47,071 nt of DNA, from the NCBI GenBank assembly GCA_029227175.1, contig JAQXZK010000016.1:1-47071 (forward strand), read 5' to 3'. This DNA comes from Bacteroidales bacterium. Its GTDB lineage: Bacteria > Bacteroidota > Bacteroidia > Bacteroidales > Bacteroidaceae. The position numbers and the translations under genes were made by a program. Shown one piece after another: positions 36,394 to 44,746 of the stretch; positions within the stretch are counted from its first letter, which is position 1; each line of letters opens with the position of its first letter. The notes beneath the pieces are model-generated. The model was given only the letters and a program-made list of their open reading frames with translations, did not search any database and was not told where the DNA came from.

Positions 36394-38190
36394 ATGGAAA
36401 ATTTAAAGAATGTAGCTCCTATTGAAGATTTCAATTGGGATGCTTACGAAAAAGGCGAAACAAATTCAGCTGTCAGCCGCGAAGAGCAGGAACAGGCTTA
36501 TGCAGGCACACTGAATAAAGTAAGCGACCGCGAGGTTGTAGACGGAACCGTAATTGCGATGAATAAGCGCGAAGTGGTTGTAAACATCGGCTTCAAGTCA
36601 GATGGTATTATCCCAATGAGCGAATTCCGTTACAATCCGGACCTGAAGGTTGGTGATACTGTAGAGGTATACATTGAGAATCAGGAAGACAAGAAAGGCC
36701 AGTTGGTACTTTCTCACCGCAAGGCTCGTGCAACTCGTTCTTGGGATCGTGTTAACGCAGCACTTGACAATGAAGAAATCATTAAGGGTTACATCAAGTG
36801 CCGCACAAAGGGTGGTATGATTGTGGATGTATTCGGCATTGAAGCGTTCTTGCCGGGTTCACAGATTGATGTTAAACCTATTCGCGACTACGATATTTTC
36901 GTAGGCAAGACCATGGAATTCAAGGTGGTTAAGATTAACCAGGAATTCAAGAACGTAGTAGTTTCTCACAAGGCTCTTATCGAAGCTGAGTTGGAACTCC
37001 AGAAGAAAGAAATTATTGGTAAACTCGAAAAGGGTCAGGTTCTCGAGGGTACTGTCAAGAATATTACCTCTTACGGTGTATTCATCGACCTTGGCGGCGT
37101 AGACGGCTTGATTCATATCACAGACCTTTCTTGGGGCCGTGTAAGCGATCCGAAGGAAGTTGTTGAACTCGACCAGAAACTGAATGTTGTAATTCTCGAC
37201 TTCGATGACGAGAAGAAGCGCATCGCTCTTGGCCTGAAGCAGCTCACTCCACATCCATGGGATGCACTCGATGCTAATCTCAAGGTGGGTGACCATGTGA
37301 AGGGTAAGGTTGTTGTGATGGCTGACTACGGTGCATTCGTTGAAATCGCTCCGGGTGTAGAAGGCCTCATCCACGTATCTGAAATGTCTTGGAGCCAGCA
37401 CTTGCGCTCTGCTCAGGACTTCATGAAGGTAGGAGATGAAGTAGAAGCTGTGGTATTGACACTTGACCGTGAAGAACGTAAGATGTCACTCGGTATCAAG
37501 CAGCTCAAGGCTGACCCATGGGAGAACATCGAAGAAAAGTACCCTGTTGGAAGCAAGCACACTGCAAAGGTGCGCAACTTCACAAACTTCGGCGTATTTG
37601 TAGAAATCGAAGAAGGCGTAGACGGTTTGATTCACATCTCAGACCTCAGCTGGACAAAGAAGGTTAAGCATCCATCAGAGTTTACACAGATTGGTGCAGA
37701 CATCGAGGTTCAGGTGCTCGAAATCGACAAGAACAACCGTCGTTTGAGCCTCGGCCACAAGCAGCTCGAAGAAAATCCTTGGGATGTATTCGAAACCGTA
37801 TTCACAGTTGGTTCTGTACACGAAGGTACTGTAATCGAAGTGTTGGAAAAGGGTGCAGTGATTGCTTTGCCATACGGCGTAGAAGGATTCGCTACTCCAA
37901 AGCACCTCGTTAAGGCTGACGGTACACAGGCTCAGTTGAACGAAAAGCTCGACTTCAAGGTAATCGAATTCAACAAGGACAGCAAGCGCATCATCCTTTC
38001 TCACAGCCGCATCCACGAAGATGCAGCGAAGGCTGAAGAACGTGCAGAGAAGCGTGCTGCACGCAAGGCTAAGGAATCTACTCGCAAGGAAAAGGACGAA
38101 ACTCCGGTTATCCAGAACCAGGCAGCTTCTACCACTCTTGGTGACATCGACGCTTTGGCAGCTTTGAAGGCTCAGCTCGAAGGTAAGTAA
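36394..38190 (+). CDS. rpsA: 30S ribosomal protein S1
   Basis: Encodes 598 residues with six S1 (OB-fold) repeats. The clearest are GTVKNITSYGVFIDLGGVDGLIH-like (about 218-290), GKVVVMADYGAFVEIAPGVEG (about 303-375) and AKVRNFTNFGVFVEIEEGVDG (about 390-460). A charged, repeat-free C-terminal tail (EERAEKRAARKAKE, then a short LAALKAQLEGK) follows. S1 binds mRNA on the small ribosomal subunit. In Bacteroidota, where Shine-Dalgarno pairing is rarely used, it is likely important for initiation. Single-gene unit with its own promoter box and terminator. Confidence 0.97.
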   Translation: MENLKNVAPIEDFNWDAYEKGETNSAVSREEQEQAYAGTLNKVSDREVVDGTVIAMNKREVVVNIGFKSDGIIPMSEFRYNPDLKVGDTVEVYIENQEDKKGQLVLSHRKARATRSWDRVNAALDNEEIIKGYIKCRTKGGMIVDVFGIEAFLPGSQIDVKPIRDYDIFVGKTMEFKVVKINQEFKNVVVSHKALIEAELELQKKEIIGKLEKGQVLEGTVKNITSYGVFIDLGGVDGLIHITDLSWGRVSDPKEVVELDQKLNVVILDFDDEKKRIALGLKQLTPHPWDALDANLKVGDHVKGKVVVMADYGAFVEIAPGVEGLIHVSEMSWSQHLRSAQDFMKVGDEVEAVVLTLDREERKMSLGIKQLKADPWENIEEKYPVGSKHTAKVRNFTNFGVFVEIEEGVDGLIHISDLSWTKKVKHPSEFTQIGADIEVQVLEIDKNNRRLSLGHKQLEENPWDVFETVFTVGSVHEGTVIEVLEKGAVIALPYGVEGFATPKHLVKADGTQAQLNEKLDFKVIEFNKDSKRIILSHSRIHEDAAKAEERAEKRAARKAKESTRKEKDETPVIQNQAASTTLGDIDALAALKAQLEGK

Positions 38191-38216
38191 TCAAATTACT
38201 AAACCATATCAATGAA

Positions 38217-38246
38217 AAGGCTAACCGAAAGGTTGGCCTTTTTTTT
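38217..38246 (+). terminator. Rho-independent terminator of rpsA
   Basis: AAGGCTAACC and GGTTGGCCTT form a 10-bp stem (one G-U) with a GAAA loop, followed by six more T residues. Confidence 0.92.
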
Positions 38247-38288
38247 GTTACCTACATAATAAAACTTGTAACATAAAACACCTAAAAG

Positions 38289-38320
38289 TTTGTTTCTACA
38301 AACTACATTATGTAGCTTTG
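38289..38320 (+). promoter_or_regulatory. Full Bacteroides promoter (TTTG-N20-TAGCTTTG)
   Basis: TTTG at 38289-38292, a 20-base spacer and TAGCTTTG at 38313-38320 fit both consensus halves. It lies 72 bases before the sensor-like gene. Confidence 0.75.
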
Positions 38321-38392
38321 TAATGTTAAATCCAAATCTATTGACCGATTTGGATTCATGATTTCAGTGATTTTGTAAATGAAAAACGTAAG

Positions 38393-39889
38393 ATGAGATA
38401 CACCACTCTGATATCACTCTTGATGGTTTGTAATATCTCCATAGCTGCTGAAAAGGTTTGGGTAGCAGATAAATATGATGTACAAGCCTATGAGAGCGCA
38501 ATGAAAATCTATGAGCAACATCGTCAGGACAGGGATGATGAGCTGGTTCGTTATGAAGCCATATCCGACTCAATCATGAATGTAGGTAAAAGCAATAACA
38601 ACTATGCTCAGCAATATGTGGCTTTAATGATGAAGGAACAAATATGCATTTCAAAGAATGCATTTGACGAAATTCCCGACATAGAGCAACAGCGTATGCG
38701 TTTGGCTAAGGAACACTCAAATGCTACTTTCTATTTTGAGTCTTTCTATAAGTATTGCTTTTGTCTGGTAGATACACAACCGAGTGAAGCATTCTTCCTT
38801 GCCAAGCAAATGGTCGACGAGGCGATTGCTGCTGGAAGTGAGAGTGGCATGATGTATGGTCACATGGCTTTGGGCGACATAAGCCTGATGTCGAGATATG
38901 ATGGCCCTACAGCGGTGTTGGAATATGAAAAGGCACTCTCGTTGGCAGAGTCTTTAAACTCAAGCCCTGTGAAACTCCTTCAGTTGTCAACAGACCTTGC
39001 AAGAGCATACATGGAATGTAAACAATACGACAAGGCAAAGGATATATTGGACAAATTCTTTGAAACACCGGAAGTCTTGGAAGATGAATATGCACAACTG
39101 CTGTTTTACAGTACATACATATTTGTAATTGAAAATGATTGTACTCGCGAAGAGTATAACCGTTTCTATCAAAAGTATATCAACACTCCAGAAATGACCA
39201 TGTTGTACGATGAGGGCTCTATTCTGTATTTCAAGGTAAAATGGCTTATGAAGATGGAGCGTTATAAGGAAGCGCTGGAGAGTGTTCCTCTATTGCCATT
39301 GAAACGAATGCAGTTAGAAAGTCTTATTAATATATATAAAGGTATAGGACAGCATGAGAAGGCTTTCGGTTTGCTCGAAGAATTGTGTGCGTTGGACGAC
39401 TCTATCAGGCGTGAAGTTGGGATGGGCGATATTGCGGCAATGAATGCACGATTGTCTAATATGGAGTTACAACGCAAAATTGAACAGTCAAAGGTTCATC
39501 GTAATTATATGATTGGTACGATGGTTTTCATTTTGCTGATTTCGGTGATTGTGATATTTATCTTCCGTCAACGTCATCAGAGAAAAGTCAACCACATGCA
39601 ACGTCTGCATAATGAGAGATTGCAACGTGCCAATAGTGCCAAGGATATCTTCTTGAAAAACATGACACATGAGTTACATACTCCGTTGAGCCAGATTTAT
39701 GGTTTTGCTCAAATTCTTGCCGACGAAAATTTTCCTATTGATGAGGCTTCGACACGCGAGATGGGTGTTGCTATCCGCGAGGGTTCAAAACAATTGACGG
39801 CCGTGCTCGACAATATCGTTGATGTGACAGATAAACTCTCTAAGTTAGACAAGCTGGAGGAAGTCGAGTCAATCTTGAAAGAAAAGTAA
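38393..39889 (+). CDS. TPR sensor-like membrane protein with a histidine-kinase dimerisation domain but no ATPase domain
   Basis: Encodes 498 residues. A signal peptide (about 1-19) precedes a periplasmic helical region with TPR-like pairs (residues about 30-360, for example GMMYGHMALGDISLMSRYDGP). One membrane segment follows (about 370-392, MIGTMVFILLISVIVIFIF), then a cytosolic helix and a HisKA-type domain. The H-box reads NMTHELHTPL (His426), with His in place of the usual Arg in HExRTP. The protein ends 72 residues after this His; the ATP-binding N, G1 and G2 boxes are missing. The next gene, rnz, begins 27 bases later, so no frameshifted kinase domain lies downstream. It could be a pseudo-kinase, a phosphotransfer partner or a decayed sensor. 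Confidence 0.82.
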   Translation: MRYTTLISLLMVCNISIAAEKVWVADKYDVQAYESAMKIYEQHRQDRDDELVRYEAISDSIMNVGKSNNNYAQQYVALMMKEQICISKNAFDEIPDIEQQRMRLAKEHSNATFYFESFYKYCFCLVDTQPSEAFFLAKQMVDEAIAAGSESGMMYGHMALGDISLMSRYDGPTAVLEYEKALSLAESLNSSPVKLLQLSTDLARAYMECKQYDKAKDILDKFFETPEVLEDEYAQLLFYSTYIFVIENDCTREEYNRFYQKYINTPEMTMLYDEGSILYFKVKWLMKMERYKEALESVPLLPLKRMQLESLINIYKGIGQHEKAFGLLEELCALDDSIRREVGMGDIAAMNARLSNMELQRKIEQSKVHRNYMIGTMVFILLISVIVIFIFRQRHQRKVNHMQRLHNERLQRANSAKDIFLKNMTHELHTPLSQIYGFAQILADENFPIDEASTREMGVAIREGSKQLTAVLDNIVDVTDKLSKLDKLEEVESILKEK

Positions 39890-39916
39890 AAAGTCTGTTT
39901 GTCGATGTAAGTGTAA

Positions 39917-40837
39917 ATGATGGAGAAATTTGATGTACATATTTTGGGTTGTGGCTCGGCAATTCCTACAGGGCGTCATTTGCCTACCACACAGGTGGTG
40001 AATTTCCGTGACAAGCTCTTCATGATTGACTGTGGCGAAGGTGCTCAGCTGCAATTCAGAAAACAGCGTCTGAAATTCTCGCGGTTGGTGTCTGTCTTTA
40101 TTTCCCATCTTCATGGAGACCATTGTTTCGGCTTGGTCGGCATAATTTCTACGATGAATTTGTTAGGTCGTACGGCCCAACTGCATCTGTACCTGCCCCT
40201 GGGAGGAACAGAGGTGTTGAAACCCATGATTGATTATTTTAACCGCGAAATGACGTATGAGGTCGTCTATCACGAGCATGATACACGCAAGCAGGAAGTC
40301 ATTTACGAAGACCGCTCCTTGACTGTAGAAACGATTCCCTTGTGCCACCGTATTCCCTGTTGTGGATTCCTTTTTAAGGAGAAACCCAACCCGCGGCATA
40401 TCAATCGCGAGATGGTCGACTTTTGGAAGGTTCCCCTTTATGAATTGGAACGTTTGCGTCGGGGAGAAGATTTTGTGACGCCCGATGGGACAGTGGTCCC
40501 GAACGAACGGCTCACCAAACCGGCCGACCCTTCACGTACTTATGCCTATTGCTCTGATACTGCATTTCATCCGGCTGTGGCAGCACAGGTTCTGGGTGTG
40601 GATGTCTTGTATCACGAAGCTACTTTCGGGGAGGATAACAGGAATCGGGCTAAGGAAACATTTCATTCTACAGCCCGTGATGCTGCTGAAATAGCGAGAA
40701 GAGCAAGGGTTAAGAAACTGGTTATTGGTCATTTCTCGGCCCGCTATGAGGATGAGTCTTCTTTGTTGCGTGAGGCGGAAGAGGTATTCCCACAGACCGT
40801 ATTGGCAAGGGAATCTCTGGTAGTTTCGGTAGGCTAA
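39917..40837 (+). CDS. rnz: Ribonuclease Z (tRNA 3'-processing endonuclease)
   Basis: Encodes 306 residues (ATG at 39917; the next codon is also ATG). It is a metallo-beta-lactamase fold tRNase Z that trims tRNA 3' trailers. Motifs: GCGSAIPT near the start, the zinc motif SHLHGDH (64-69), AYCSDTAFHP with a metal Asp, HEATF, and the C-terminal GHFSARY histidine. The length is typical of the short bacterial form. It starts 27 bases after the sensor-like gene and may be co-transcribed with it. Confidence 0.96.
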   Translation: MMEKFDVHILGCGSAIPTGRHLPTTQVVNFRDKLFMIDCGEGAQLQFRKQRLKFSRLVSVFISHLHGDHCFGLVGIISTMNLLGRTAQLHLYLPLGGTEVLKPMIDYFNREMTYEVVYHEHDTRKQEVIYEDRSLTVETIPLCHRIPCCGFLFKEKPNPRHINREMVDFWKVPLYELERLRRGEDFVTPDGTVVPNERLTKPADPSRTYAYCSDTAFHPAVAAQVLGVDVLYHEATFGEDNRNRAKETFHSTARDAAEIARRARVKKLVIGHFSARYEDESSLLREAEEVFPQTVLARESLVVSVG

Positions 40838-40878
40838 CGTTTCCAGGGCGGAATTATTGTGCTCGTTTATTCATTTTT

Positions 40879-40909
40879 TTTGTAAGAAAAATAAAAATAT
40901 CTATCTTTG
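40879..40909 (+). promoter_or_regulatory. Full Bacteroides promoter (TTTG-N19-TATCTTTG)
   Basis: TTTG at 40879-40882, a 19-base spacer and TATCTTTG at 40902-40909, a textbook match. It lies 23 bases before the small secreted protein's ATG, so this short gene has its own strong promoter. Confidence 0.82.
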
Positions 40910-40932
40910 ACGCTTGATAAATGTATTAACTC

Positions 40933-41256
40933 ATGTTGAAGCGTCTGTCCGTTCTTCTTTTTACCGCTATGCTGGTGCTTTGTTTCGCAGGTGAGACACA
41001 GGCACAGGAGATTGTACGCGACAAGAACACCCGGCAGGAACAACCTCAACAGGAGGTCTTGATTGTTGCCTCGGGAAATGTGATTACGGTGAAGAACGCC
41101 CCTCTGCATACTATGATGACGGTATATAACATCGTGGGTCAGAAAGTTGCTACGTTTAAAATAACATCCCAGGAAAATTCCTTTACATTAAATGTCTCTA
41201 AGGGCTACTACATTGTGAAGATTGGAACCATCGTCCGTAAGGTTGTCATTCGTTGA
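40933..41256 (+). CDS. Small secreted protein resembling an isolated type IX sorting domain
   Basis: Encodes 107 residues. A signal peptide (cleavage near TQA-Q25) is followed by a short Gln-rich linker (about 25-42) and then one beta domain of about 65 residues. The pattern is that of Por/type A sorting domains: VKNAPLHTMMTVYNIVGQKV, then FTLNVSKGYYIVKIGT and a basic end, VRKVVIR. In type IX secretion substrates such a domain is the C-terminal tail of a large cargo protein; here there is no cargo. It has a full consensus promoter. It could be a carrier, a decoy or a repurposed domain. The family call rests on motif shape only. Confidence 0.7.
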   Translation: MLKRLSVLLFTAMLVLCFAGETQAQEIVRDKNTRQEQPQQEVLIVASGNVITVKNAPLHTMMTVYNIVGQKVATFKITSQENSFTLNVSKGYYIVKIGTIVRKVVIR

Positions 41257-41400
41257 CAAGATTCTTCTATACGTGTAATCGAGTCTTGAAGGGTTCCTCT
41301 TTGCGAGGGTTTCTCATACCGTTTTTCGGATATTTTTGGCTCTTGCACTAAACCTTCTCCCTTTTTTTGCGTCATAAAGAGGAAAATAGAAAAAACCATC

Positions 41401-41952
41401 ATGAAAGGTGAAGCAAAGTATAACGAGGCACAGGTGTTGAATCTCTTGCGCGATTCTTCCACTTCACGTCGTGGCTTTGAAATAGTGGTACGCCATTATT
41501 CTCCACTGTTATATGCCCAGATTCGAAAGATGGCCATAGACCATGATGAGGCAGACGATATTCTACAGAATGTTTTCTTGAAGGCTTGGCTCTCGTTGGA
41601 GTCTTTTCGCGGTGATTCCAAACTCTCTACTTGGCTGTACCGCATCACGATGAATGAATGTTTGGACTTCCTTCGTGAGCAAAAGGAGCACGGCTATGTC
41701 CCGTTGGAGGATGAAGCTGTTTCTCAGGTGGCAGGCAGCAACTCGGTAGACGGTGACGAGATCAATCGGCTTTTTCATCAAGCTATGAGTACTTTGCCGG
41801 AAAAGCAACGCATAGTTTTCAGCCTGAAGTATTTCAAGGAAATGAAATATAGCGAGATGTCCAAAGTGCTGGATACCAGTGTAGGTGCTTTGAAGGCCAG
41901 TTATCACCTCGCGGTGCAAAAGATTGCCGCATTTCTGGAAGAACATGATTAA
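41401..41952 (+). CDS. ECF-type sigma-70 factor
   Basis: Encodes 183 residues. Region 2 (YSPLLYAQIRKMAIDHDEADDI, FLKAWLSLESFRG, STWLYRITMN) and region 4 (LPEKQRIVFSLKYFKEMKYSEM, then the helix-turn-helix to VGALKASYHLAVQKI) are both present, joined by a short linker as in ECF sigma factors. It should direct polymerase to a small envelope-stress-type regulon. It heads an operon with a probable anti-sigma factor, a secreted helical protein and an alcohol dehydrogenase. The true regulon cannot be inferred. Confidence 0.93.
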   Translation: MKGEAKYNEAQVLNLLRDSSTSRRGFEIVVRHYSPLLYAQIRKMAIDHDEADDILQNVFLKAWLSLESFRGDSKLSTWLYRITMNECLDFLREQKEHGYVPLEDEAVSQVAGSNSVDGDEINRLFHQAMSTLPEKQRIVFSLKYFKEMKYSEMSKVLDTSVGALKASYHLAVQKIAAFLEEHD

Positions 41953-41993
41953 ACCTTTTACTTTGCAATCAGTCATATAATAAAATAACAGGT

Positions 41994-42368
41994 ATGAAAA
42001 CAGAAAAAGACATACGCAAAAGAATCGGTCGACAAGTGTCGTTTGAGGCTCCTGACGGCTATTTTGATGAGCTGACCTCGAGGGTAATGTCAAAGTTGGA
42101 TGACACGCCGCATGTAATTGCACCGGCATCTACCTCTCGTGTGTTCTCACTCAGACCTTATGCCTATGTTGCCTCATGTGCGGCTGCGGTCGTGGGGATT
42201 TTGTTCGCAATCCGGGCAATCGGATTCCAGACCGAACCGGTCGAAGAGCCTATCTTGACAGAAAGCCTTTCGAACACGGAGGAGGAATATATTTATTCAA
42301 GTATTTCGGATGTAATCACAGACTATGAAGTGTATTCATATTTGGCAGATGCTGCAGAAAGGAAATAA
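41994..42368 (+). CDS. Probable single-span anti-sigma factor
   Basis: Encodes 124 residues. The cytosolic N-terminus has FEAPDGYFDELTSRVMSKL, a motif shared by many small proteins encoded next to ECF sigma factors in Bacteroidota. One membrane segment follows (about 53-75), then a short acidic periplasmic tail. There is no zinc-binding HxxxCxxC motif. It starts 42 bases after the sigma gene. Its role as the membrane-bound inhibitor is inferred from position, topology and the motif. Confidence 0.65.
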   Translation: MKTEKDIRKRIGRQVSFEAPDGYFDELTSRVMSKLDDTPHVIAPASTSRVFSLRPYAYVASCAAAVVGILFAIRAIGFQTEPVEEPILTESLSNTEEEYIYSSISDVITDYEVYSYLADAAERK

Positions 42369-42372
42369 GACA

Positions 42373-42870
42373 ATGAAAAAGTTTTTGCTTGTATGGGTTA
42401 GTTTGATTCTCTCTTTGGGTATAGCCGCCCAACCCAAGTTCGGTGATAAGAAAATGAGCCGAGAGGAGTTTCATCAGTTCCGTTACAATTACTTGACAAA
42501 GAAAGCCGGCTTCACAGAGGAAGAATCAACCAAATTCTTCCCTTTGTATACAAACTTTTCACTTCAGAAATTCAAACTTGACAATGAATGTCGCAAAATA
42601 GTCGACCGCTGTGAGAAACAGCTGGAAGAGGATGTTGATGCGGCTATGAATAAGATTCTCTCAAACCATCAGGCCGTCGTGGAACTGGAAAAGAATCTGT
42701 ATGAGGAGGCGAAGCAAGTAGTTAGCCCTGAGAAATACGTGCGCTTCCATAAGGCTGAGATGATGTTCAGTTTTGAAATGCTACGGGATTTCCGCCGTTC
42801 GGATGGCAGGCACAGGAATCCGAAGCAAAACTCCCCCGAAAGAAAGGTAAAAACAGAACCTCATGAATAA
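42373..42870 (+). CDS. Periplasmic helical protein of the ECF sigma operon
   Basis: Encodes 165 residues from the ATG at 42373, 4 bases after the preceding stop, with a signal peptide (MKKFLLVWVSLILSLGIAAQ). The mature part is almost all helix with many charged residues (MSREEFHQFRYNYLTKKAGF, then EESTKFFPLYTNF). Its layout recalls Spy/CpxP-like periplasmic chaperone-sensors, but no LTxxQ motif is certain. A basic, low-complexity tail closes it. The position suggests a sensor for the sigma/anti-sigma pair. The final 8 bases overlap the next gene. Confidence 0.65.
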   Translation: MKKFLLVWVSLILSLGIAAQPKFGDKKMSREEFHQFRYNYLTKKAGFTEEESTKFFPLYTNFSLQKFKLDNECRKIVDRCEKQLEEDVDAAMNKILSNHQAVVELEKNLYEEAKQVVSPEKYVRFHKAEMMFSFEMLRDFRRSDGRHRNPKQNSPERKVKTEPHE

Positions 42871-44035
42871 TTTTACTTTCTTCTCGCCAACAGAGTTCGT
42901 CTTCGGTCGCGATACAGAATTGCAGACCGGAAAACTCATACGAAAGCATGCTGCCCGTCGAGTCTTGATAGTTTATGGTGGTGGATCAGCCGTGCGCAGC
43001 GGTTTGCTTGGACGTATTGAAACTTCGTTGGATGCTGCCGGAGTATTTCATATCAGTATGGGCGGCATTCAGGCTAATCCTGTTGACGGACCTGTATATA
43101 AAGGAATAGAGATAGCTCGCCGGAACGAGATAGACTTGGTGCTTGCAGTAGGTGGCGGCTCGGTGATTGACACTTCAAAAGCTATTGCGGCGGGAGTTCC
43201 TTACGAAGGAGACTTCTGGGACTTCTACATCGGCAAGGCAAAGGTAACAAAGGCCCTTCGTGTAGCGGTAGTACTGACTATTCCTGCTGCGGGAAGCGAG
43301 GGCTCCGGGAACTCCGTCATTACGAAGGAGTCTACCCGGCAGAAGATGAGTCTTCGCGCACCAGAACAGTTGCGACCGGTCTTTGCCGTGATGAATCCGG
43401 TCCTGACTTTCACTTTGCCGGCGTGGCAAACTGCGGCGGGCATCACAGACATGATGGCCCACATATTCGAGAGGTACTTTACCAATACGCCGGCAGTGAC
43501 TGTGGCAGACAGGATGTGCGAGGGTGTATTGCAGGCCATCATCGAAGAGGCTCCCAAGGTGATTACTTGTCCGAACGGTTATGATGCACGTGCCAATATC
43601 ATGTGGTGCGGCATGGTTGCTCACAACGGTACTTGTGGCGTGGGCTGTGAAGAAGATTGGGCAACCCACTTCATGGAGCACGAGATTAGTGCCCATTACG
43701 GTGTGACACATGGAGCTGGTTTGGCTGTCATGTTTCCGGCATGGCTCACATGGATGGCTAACCATCATGTAGAGAGAGTCGCCCTGTGGGCTCATCGGGT
43801 GTGGGGTGTGGCGGAGCAGTCCGACTTGCGTGCACAGGCACTTGAGGGCATTGCCCGTTTTAAGGCTTTCTTGCAGCAGATTGGCATGCCGACCGACTTT
43901 AAGTCTTTGGGCGTTCCTAATCCGGACATTCCGTTGCTTGTTGACAGCCTGCATCGTAACAAGGGTGAATACGTCGGGGCTTACGTCCGGTTGACCAGAA
44001 AGGACAGCGAGGAAATCTATCGGCTGGCCTTGTAA
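42863..44035 (+). CDS. Iron-type (group III) alcohol dehydrogenase, BdhA/YqhD-like
   Basis: Encodes 390 residues. NAD(P)-binding GGGSVIDTSKAIA (98-110) and the metal-site residues Asp196 and His200 (ITDMMAHIFE) plus two His in the EHEISAHYGVTHGAG segment (about 273 and 283) are intact. The PAAGSEGSGN loop matches NADPH-dependent butanol/aldehyde reductases of the BdhA/YqhD branch, which detoxify reactive aldehydes in the cytosol. Its ATG overlaps the previous gene's stop by 8 bases, so it is translationally coupled to the ECF sigma operon. That suggests control by, or service to, this stress regulon. Confidence 0.93.
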   Translation: MNNFTFFSPTEFVFGRDTELQTGKLIRKHAARRVLIVYGGGSAVRSGLLGRIETSLDAAGVFHISMGGIQANPVDGPVYKGIEIARRNEIDLVLAVGGGSVIDTSKAIAAGVPYEGDFWDFYIGKAKVTKALRVAVVLTIPAAGSEGSGNSVITKESTRQKMSLRAPEQLRPVFAVMNPVLTFTLPAWQTAAGITDMMAHIFERYFTNTPAVTVADRMCEGVLQAIIEEAPKVITCPNGYDARANIMWCGMVAHNGTCGVGCEEDWATHFMEHEISAHYGVTHGAGLAVMFPAWLTWMANHHVERVALWAHRVWGVAEQSDLRAQALEGIARFKAFLQQIGMPTDFKSLGVPNPDIPLLVDSLHRNKGEYVGAYVRLTRKDSEEIYRLAL

Positions 44036-44100
44036 TCCCTCCTTCAATTAAAAAGTTGTGTGTTATTGACTCAAGCAGTGAGTCATAGAAAAGGATTATA

Positions 44101-44135
44101 AAAGACTGTACTCGGTTTCTGAGTACAGTCTTTTT
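44101..44135 (+). terminator. Rho-independent terminator of the ECF sigma operon
   Basis: AAAGACTGTACTC and GAGTACAGTCTTT form a 13-bp stem, extended by T residues. Confidence 0.92.
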
Positions 44136-44746
44136 GGGGTTAAATGTTAAAGTTATTTCAGGCTTTGCCTTAAATAATTTCAGACAGATCGCTTCTGTAG
44201 ACCGTTTTCGAGTACTCTTGTAGAGCGGAGCGTCCTGATTGTGAGAACTGGAATGTGGCGCATCGCGGATGGGCGTTCAAACGCTGTTCAAATGCCGTTC
44301 AAACATCGTTCTAAAGGCATGCAATTCACCCCAAATCCTAATGCTCGATTGGGGCTAAAGATGGCAACAGTACCCCTTAGAGATGACTGCAGTGCCTCTC
44401 AATGGGTACTTGAGTCCCTGCCGTTTCCTGATTTCAATAAACAGAGTTGTAACAGCCAACCAGTTTCAATAGACACAAGTCTGGACACGTTACCGTACAC
44501 CTTATATATAGTTGCAGAACCCTCGTCAAATTGAGGTAACGGAAAGCTCGCGAATGAAAAATCGACAAAAAAAACGCATCTGATAAGGTGTGATTTTGAC
44601 AAAAACAATCGAAAAATAAAAAATAGGACAAAAATAAAAGAAATAGACCTTTTCAGAAAGTTTGGAAACTTGTTACTTTGCACCCAGAATAAAGAGTGTG
44701 GACTTTTGTCCGAACTCTTGTATATTGTATATAATAGTTGTTTGAT
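44136..44746 (+). other. Long leader upstream of the DUF4493 operon
   Basis: About 600 bases with no supported gene; a 97-codon frame at 44241-44534 runs through the 11-bp repeats and looks non-coding. It contains the repeat array at 44275-44314 and a hairpin of CCCCAAATC with GATTGGGG at about 44329-44354. It ends in an A-rich stretch. A TTACTTTG word at 44673-44680 is one base off the -7 consensus and may be the promoter. Confidence 0.55.
44275..44318 (+). repeat. Four 11-bp direct repeats (GTTCAAA core)
   Basis: GTTCAAA occurs at 44275, 44286 and 44297 and GTTCTAA at 44308, exactly 11 bases apart, about one helical turn. The bases between vary (CGCT, TGCC, CATC). Such phasing suggests repeated protein binding on one DNA face. 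The array lies about 430 bases before the first DUF4493 gene. Confidence 0.7.

Noticed and set aside
43175..44047. 290-codon minus-strand frame opposite the alcohol dehydrogenase
   Set aside because: The plus strand encodes a complete iron-type dehydrogenase with intact metal site; the antisense frame shows nothing.
44241..44534. 97-codon frame in the DUF4493 leader
   Set aside because: It is partly made of the 11-bp repeats, lacks a signal or domain and has no sensible ribosome-binding site.
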